Shown piece after piece: positions 59,445 through 64,000 of a DNA stretch of 64,000 bases; within the stretch, counting starts at the first letter, position 1, and every line of letters starts with the position of its first letter. Below the pieces are notes generated by a model. That model saw only the letters and a list, made by a program, of their open reading frames with translations, was not told the origin of the DNA and searched no databases. The position numbers were made by a program, and so were the translations under genes. This DNA comes from Epiperipatus broadwayi (lineage: Eukaryota > Onychophora > Udeonychophora > Euonychophora > Peripatidae), in NCBI GenBank assembly GCA_028023455.1, contig JAQFVV010000027.1, positions 8,801,845 to 8,865,844 of the forward strand. Direction: 5' to 3'.

Positions 59445-61073
59445 CAAGAGTTCCCCAAGTGGTCGATATTAATCCACTGGGGTCAATAGTTTCAATAAAA
59501 AACATTTGGAAGTTGACAACAGCAAAAATAGATCCCCTTACTATAGCTATTTGTTTATTACTTCAAAATATCTATGATTCCAACAGGTACCCATTAAAAA
59601 GTAAAATAATTTTAAAAAAAAAACAAACACTTTTTTTGATAAAGACACATTACTTACCAAACTTGCGAAGGAAAAGACAAATGTGTCATTATAAGTCACA
59701 CATAAGAATGCATAAAAATACATGTATAGCACAAACATGTCTGTGCATTGTCTTATCGAACATATTAAAACAAGTGTGGACATGAAAAACCGTTGCTTGT
59801 CTGCATTTGCTCACAGTGGGAAGAGACGATATTTGCAGAATCTATCAGTCTTGTATGGTCATGCTTTCATAAAATTGGTTCATTTGACGTGAAGTACTTA
59901 TTTGTGATATGAACTTTGAATGTAATTATTTATTGAGAAGTAGTACTATAAAAAAAAAAGAATATCAGAGGACAGTTTATTTAAGTCTGAACAAAAATCT
60001 TCTATTTCAAGTGATACATACTTTGTTTTTTTATCACAAGGGCAGTCAACATTGTTTGTTAATAAAAGTTTTTATTTCTTACGATAATATGACTGGACCA
60101 AAAGAAAATTGCAGACAGTACAGCTTGGACTATTTGAAACTAGCATTTGTTCCATCATTATCAAGCAAACATTTATCAATGTGCCTCATATGTGAAAAAG
60201 TCTTTAGCAATGATGTTATGAAACTATCAAAACTAGAAAATCACTTGAACAGAATTCAGCCTGACAAAAAAGATTTATCATACGTTCAATCACTTAAAGA
60301 TAAAATTCTTAAGAAAACTACGATATGTAATTTGTTTATTTGATCATTGAAGCAAAATTCAAGAAGTTTTGGCAGCAACAAGATATTCCACTTCTATATC
60401 CGGCTCTATGGAGTGTTGTACAAAAGTATTTGCTGGCACTTCCATTACCGTATCTGGTAGAGAGAGGCTTCAGTGTAGTTTTAAGTTTCAGAACAAATAT
60501 CGATTGCATATCACTGAACGTGGAGATTTGAGAATTCAACTCACTAATTTAAAACTGGACATAGACAAATTGTTGGCAGATCACCAGATGCGCCCATCTC
60601 ATTAAATTCAATTTTCCAAGCTAATTTATTTAGTATTCTTATAATTCTGATTAAAATCTATCATTGTTGTAATTTTGTTGATGTTTAATTCTGTCTTAAC
60701 ATGATGATTTTTTTTACTTCATTTTTATGTTTAATAAAGTGTTTTCAATATTTGTATTTATTTTGAATTTCCATATTTATTTCATAAATGTCAAAAATTA
60801 AAAAAACTCTGCTTGTATTTTTTTGCTTTAATTTTCATTAGTGCAGGTTTCGATATTAAATGTTGCTCAAAATAATGCATATTCCGTAGTCCTTTTATCT
60901 TTTCCAACCATTAATTACAAATGATTAAAATGAAAAGTTTGATATCTAATGAAATATTTAATATAGAGTACAAATTTATTAATTTATTAAGTAAAGTAAA
61001 TGATTAAGGGGTCGATGGTTTTAAACGTTTTTGGTAAAGGAGTCTGCGGCCGAAAAAAGTTTGGAAACTCTTG
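59445..61073 (+). mobile_element. hAT element (FAM200/ZBED5-like), internally deleted
   Basis: The left end CAAGAGTTCCCCAA and the right end (reverse complement CAAGAGTTTCCAAA) match. Flanks are ACTTAGAC (59437-59444) and GCTTAGAC (61074-61081), 7/8 identical. The 1629-bp element retains only the N- and C-terminal parts of its transposase, so the middle, including most of the catalytic core, is deleted. It sits directly against another hAT-like terminus at 61082. Confidence 0.88.
60086..60605 (+). pseudogene. hAT transposase remnant, FAM200/SCAND3/ZBED5-like
   Basis: The frame ending at 60341 contains CRQYSLDYLKLAFVPS, LSMCLICEKVFSNDVM and KLSKLENHLN, the BED-type zinc finger of this hAT group. 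It keeps the CLIC pair, and the HLNRIQPDKKD segment covers the His position. It then jumps to FWQQQDIPLLYPALW and YLLALPLPYLVERGFSVVL at 60367-60480. A frameshift leads to ERGDLRIQLTNLKLDIDKLL and ends HQMRPSH, the C-terminal dimerisation region. The central RNase H-like fold is missing, so the copy is inactive. The upstream part of the frame (59909-60085) is unrelated sequence. Confidence 0.85.
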
Positions 61074-61081
61074 GCTTAGAC

Positions 61082-61853
61082 CAAGGGTGCACAAACTATG
61101 GCCTGCGATGCACAATGCACTATTTAAAAAATTTTTTTTATCACAAATAAAAATTTCGAGTAAAAAAGATTTAAATTTCATTCTGAATATATATCGATTG
61201 CTAACATTTTTCACAGTAATTATTTCAAAAATATTTATTATAAAAAATCTTTCAAAAATAATGCATTTTACCAAAAAATGCTTTAAACCAAAGTTATTAG
61301 GCTTGTAATTCTAAAATACTTTTATCAAATATTTTCATAAAATATATGCCAAGTGATTTATCAAGAGTTGTAAATTCTGCAGATTGTTTTATATAGTAAA
61401 AAAAACCAAAGAATTTTATGGAAAATTGTTTCAGATAAAAATAACTTAAATTTAGAATCTGAATATTTTTTGTCAAATAATTTTTTAAGCAAGTTACACC
61501 AGTTTTGAAGTTATTGTTAAATTTGGAATTGAATTTAATCAAATCATAAATTTCCATGAATTGATATTGTTGTCTAACACCAGGTATTTAACTAAATCTA
61601 CGAAGATTGTGGCATCAAAATTTGATCACATACTAACATATAGACACACTTATAGATTCTAAAATAGACCAAAATAGATTTTACAAGTTTTATTTTGTGA
61701 AAATTTGTTGATAATAGAAATTGTTTTCTGGCACAATTACAATATTTTGTTTAGTGTCCTGTATATCAGTGAGTAAAATTTTTTTTTATGTAAGGCTTGC
61801 TAAAGAACTTCTAGTCATTTGTAACCCAGAATCAGAAAAATTTACCTACCCTG
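61082..61853. mobile_element. Probable second hAT-like element abutting the first
   Basis: CAAGGGTGCACAAACTATGGCC at 61082 is a typical hAT-type terminus. It is preceded by GCTTAGAC, which is also the right duplication of the neighbouring element. A candidate right end (CTACCCTG, 61846-61853) is followed by TCTTAGGC, 6/8 similar to GCTTAGAC, but the inverted match of the tips is only partial. The interior has no recognisable transposase. The left end is fairly secure and the right end weak. Confidence 0.42.
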
Positions 61854-62413
61854 TCTTAGGCTTATATAGTTTTTTAGGCAAACCGTGACCATTTTACTAC
61901 CTAAGACATTAATAATTAATAGCTCCTCTTATGAACTTTTAGTTAAGAGTGGCATACAATACGAGTTGGGTTTCTTTATCTACTTATATATATATATTGC
62001 AATCAGTTGGGTTACATAGCACACAACAATATAGTGTGCATGCACATATATATAAAGGAAAAGTAGAAATAAACACAGACAAAAATTGTAATAGAAATTT
62101 TCTACATTCACTGAAATAAAAATAATAAATAAAGGGTTAAATAACTCTGGATTTAAAATAATATTTTATTATAAAATTAAATATTTAAAAAAAGGTCTGA
62201 TAAATAAAAATTAATATTTTTATTCTGATTTTGAAAATTTAAAAATAAACATGTTTTCTGGTAATTATAAAAATGTCTATTTTTGAAATCTTTTAATTAA
62301 TTGGTATCAAAGTAAAAACATATATATATAGATCACACTTTTAATCAAATTCCAAAGGATTAAAGTTAATTGAAAACAGTTGCTATGCTTTTATCACATG
62401 ACACAACCAAGAT
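61854..62413. other. Sequence upstream of a promoter-like site
   Basis: A/T-rich, with a small hairpin (GCACAC...GTGTGC) near 62020-62040 and ATATATA-blocks. No gene is recognised. It could be the U3 region of an LTR. Confidence 0.4.
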
Positions 62414-62445
62414 TATAAAAAGGACTGATAAAAAATATCAGTCAG
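62414..62445 (+). promoter_or_regulatory. TATA box with arthropod-type initiator
   Basis: TATAAAA at 62414-62420 is followed 26 bases on by ATCAGTCAG, whose TCAGT fits the initiator consensus, with the start expected at the A at 62440. Spacing is right for Pol II. Downstream lie repeated GCTAGCTGCA words, an 81-bp tandem and AATAAA about 520 bases later, as in an LTR or a short transcription unit. Confidence 0.5.
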
Positions 62446-62491
62446 TTTGGCTTTAATTTTCTGAGAAGTGATTAGTAAAAGACCTAATTGC

Positions 62492-62585
62492 AGAGCTAGC
62501 TGCAAAGTTGGTTAAAGTATTTTATGAAGAGTTCGTAACTGCAGCAGAGAATTGCAACAGTAAAGCTAGCTGCAGAGATGGCTAA
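62492..62585 (+). repeat. Short direct repeat around GAGCTAGCTGCA
   Basis: GCAGAGCTAGCTGCAAAGTTGG (about 62491) and GTAAAGCTAGCTGCAGAGATGG (about 62561) are similar words some 70 bases apart, just downstream of the putative start site. Confidence 0.6.
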
Positions 62586-62760
62586 TAGAATTATATAGAG
62601 AACTGCCATGAGGATGTAAGAATCCATGGAAGTAGTTGTTCTTCAGTTCAACAGTGGAGTTTAAATTCACATGGAAATAAATGACCCACTTATTTGTGTT
62701 GAAATTCCTTAAAAGTGTTCTGGAAAACAGCTTGCTGATCTGAAGCTTACCAAATCCAAA

Positions 62761-62922
62761 TCTAAGTGGAACCAACTGCAGAAGGGAGAAAGCCAATCAT
62801 ACCTGGATTATATACTTTAACCTGATGATGACAATTGCAAGTCTAAGTGGAACCAACTGCAGAAGGGAGAAAGCCAATCATACCTGAATTATATACTTTT
62901 ACCTGATAATGACAACTGCCTG
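62761..62922 (+). repeat. 81-bp tandem duplication
   Basis: Two adjacent copies of a unit starting TCTAAGTGGAACCAACTGCA differ at only a few positions (62761-62841 and 62842-62922). The high identity indicates a recent duplication. It lies inside the putative transcript. Confidence 0.92.
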
Positions 62923-62956
62923 GATTGATCAAAAAACCAGCTTGCCCAACTAACTG

Positions 62957-62962
62957 AATAAA
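62957..62962 (+). promoter_or_regulatory. Polyadenylation signal AATAAA
   Basis: AATAAA lies downstream of the TATA/Inr site and of the 81-bp tandem, followed by TTGTAGTTATATGTATG, a T/G-rich stretch suitable for cleavage. In this A/T-rich sequence AATAAA is common, so the pairing with the promoter is the main support. Confidence 0.35.
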
Positions 62963-64000
62963 ATTGTAGTTATATGTATGCTGCTGTGTCTATATGCAGA
63001 GAAGCACAGATAAACTTGTATACAAAAGTGAGTTGTTTTTAAATAATTCATTTGGAAAACATTTTAAATCTATACTTTTAAGTTTATAGACATTTATAAT
63101 TAGTTAAGGGGTAACATGACAAAAAGTTTTCTAACCTCTCAAAAATTGACTATATTTTTTTTTAAGAAAAAAAAAAGAGAACTTATAAACTGAAACTAAT
63201 TTTAAATTATATCTATATTTTGTTTACACACATGTATATGTATGAAATTTATGCATATTTTCCAAAGAAATTAATTATGAAAATATAATATTATTGCTGT
63301 TAAGTTAAAATATGATTTAAATGCCAGCGTGCTCACACACATATATGTAAATTTTAATCATTTTTGTCATTATTGAATATCAATTAAAAGATATTAATTG
63401 TATATTATAATTCACGTGTCTGTGCGCATATATGTAAACCATAATAATAACATAAATTGTGCATTGTAATTTTGTAAATCATAAAGGTCATAAATTTTTT
63501 TTATTGTATGTGAATCAAAAATTGTAGAATTATATTCTAAGACCTTAATATCATTTTTTTATCGTTATTAATAAATAGGTATTCAATTGTTAAAAATTAT
63601 TTCCATCATCTCTTGGTCACATACAGTAATAGAGCTTATATTCCTCGAGCTAGATTTGAGCACGGAATGAATATATGAATGGGGATGTGTATTTAGTGCT
63701 TTTGGGCATCCAGAGTTGATAAATCATTATCTTGGTTGGCACAAAAAAGAACTCTTTAAAGCCCATGTAAAGAGTCTCATGGAAAATTTAAGTTCATCGT
63801 TGGCCAGTACATTAATGGTACTTGAGTAGCCAGAGCTTTGATGATCATCAGCATGTTTTAAATATCCCAGCATTATTGTTTATATTTTCTAGTTATGTAT
63901 TCTGATGGATTCATACTTAGTTTGTGCCTCTAAATTAATGGTTAAACAATTGCCCCAAGCTGGCAAAGGCTCAATAGTTAGCCTGGTCTACAGAAGACCC
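62963..64000. other. No recognisable gene to the window edge
   Basis: A/T-rich to about 63600. From there to 64000 the composition is more balanced (for example CTCGAGCTAGATTTGAGCACGG near 63645), but neither strand shows a recognisable motif. A repeat or gene may continue past the edge. Confidence 0.4.

Noticed and set aside
59909-60085. N-terminal part of the frame leading into the FAM200-like zinc finger as real coding sequence
   Set aside because: The Leu/Lys/Phe-rich segment has no match to the family. The recognisable protein begins near CRQYS at about 60110.
1-64000. CRISPR arrays, bacterial operons or phage modules
   Set aside because: No regularly spaced repeat-spacer pattern, no long bacterial frames and no Shine-Dalgarno-linked genes. 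The elements are eukaryotic.

Overview
The window looks like a strongly A+T-rich animal genome, and I would guess an invertebrate. It has no bacterial gene organisation and no intact protein-coding gene. Almost everything recognisable is a decayed transposable element: RTE-type and other non-LTR retrotransposons, several hAT elements, a Merlin (IS1016-like) element, a Penelope-type GIY-YIG fragment, a Ty3/gypsy gag remnant, short SINEs built on a tRNA-Gly(UCC), and foldback elements. That mixture, plus long A/T tracts, fits a low-GC metazoan such as an arthropod, cnidarian or mollusc. The sequence does not let me choose among these.

Layout, left to right. 1-3 kb holds a truncated copy (1039-1241) of a foldback family whose large copy lies at 41.5-42.6 kb. 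3.0-7.3 kb is compositionally different, with fewer homopolymers and more C/G-containing words. It holds an LTR-like element (3026-4505), a few open frames with splice-like edges, and a tRNA-Gly SINE. 8.2-9.6 kb is a dead non-LTR reverse transcriptase on the minus strand. 11.7-14.0 kb is a complete-ended but broken hAT element, followed by a GIY-YIG remnant. 14.8-18.8 kb is A/T-rich with one hairpin MITE. 18.8-21.3 kb is a second LTR-like element, and 22.5-24.0 kb another dead minus-strand retrotransposon. 27.8-28.6 kb is a three-copy repeat cluster.

30.19-34.64 kb is a striking 4.45 kb foldback element with inverted arms of about 1.3 kb and a matching 8-bp target duplication. 38.2-41.0 kb is a near full-length but dead RTE element (minus). 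41.5-42.6 kb is a nested foldback. 44.3-45.0 kb is a gypsy gag remnant. 45.9-47.3 kb is a Merlin element with 91-bp inverted ends. 50.8-56.0 kb is a pile-up of three RTE copies, two of them interrupted by MITEs. 57.3-59.4 kb is a third LTR-like element. 59.4-61.9 kb holds two hAT-type elements that abut. 62.4-63.0 kb carries a TATA/Inr-type promoter, an 81-bp tandem duplication and an AATAAA signal.

No genes act together in a pathway. The history is one of successive insertion and decay, including a hAT MITE inside the 3' end of an RTE, a MITE between RTE domains, and one hAT flush against another. The best candidates for something undescribed are the 4.45 kb foldback and its possible dependence on Merlin transposase, the TGTAACGG-ended elements, and two open frames (6211-6534 and 58746-58931, both minus) that look better than chance but that I cannot identify.
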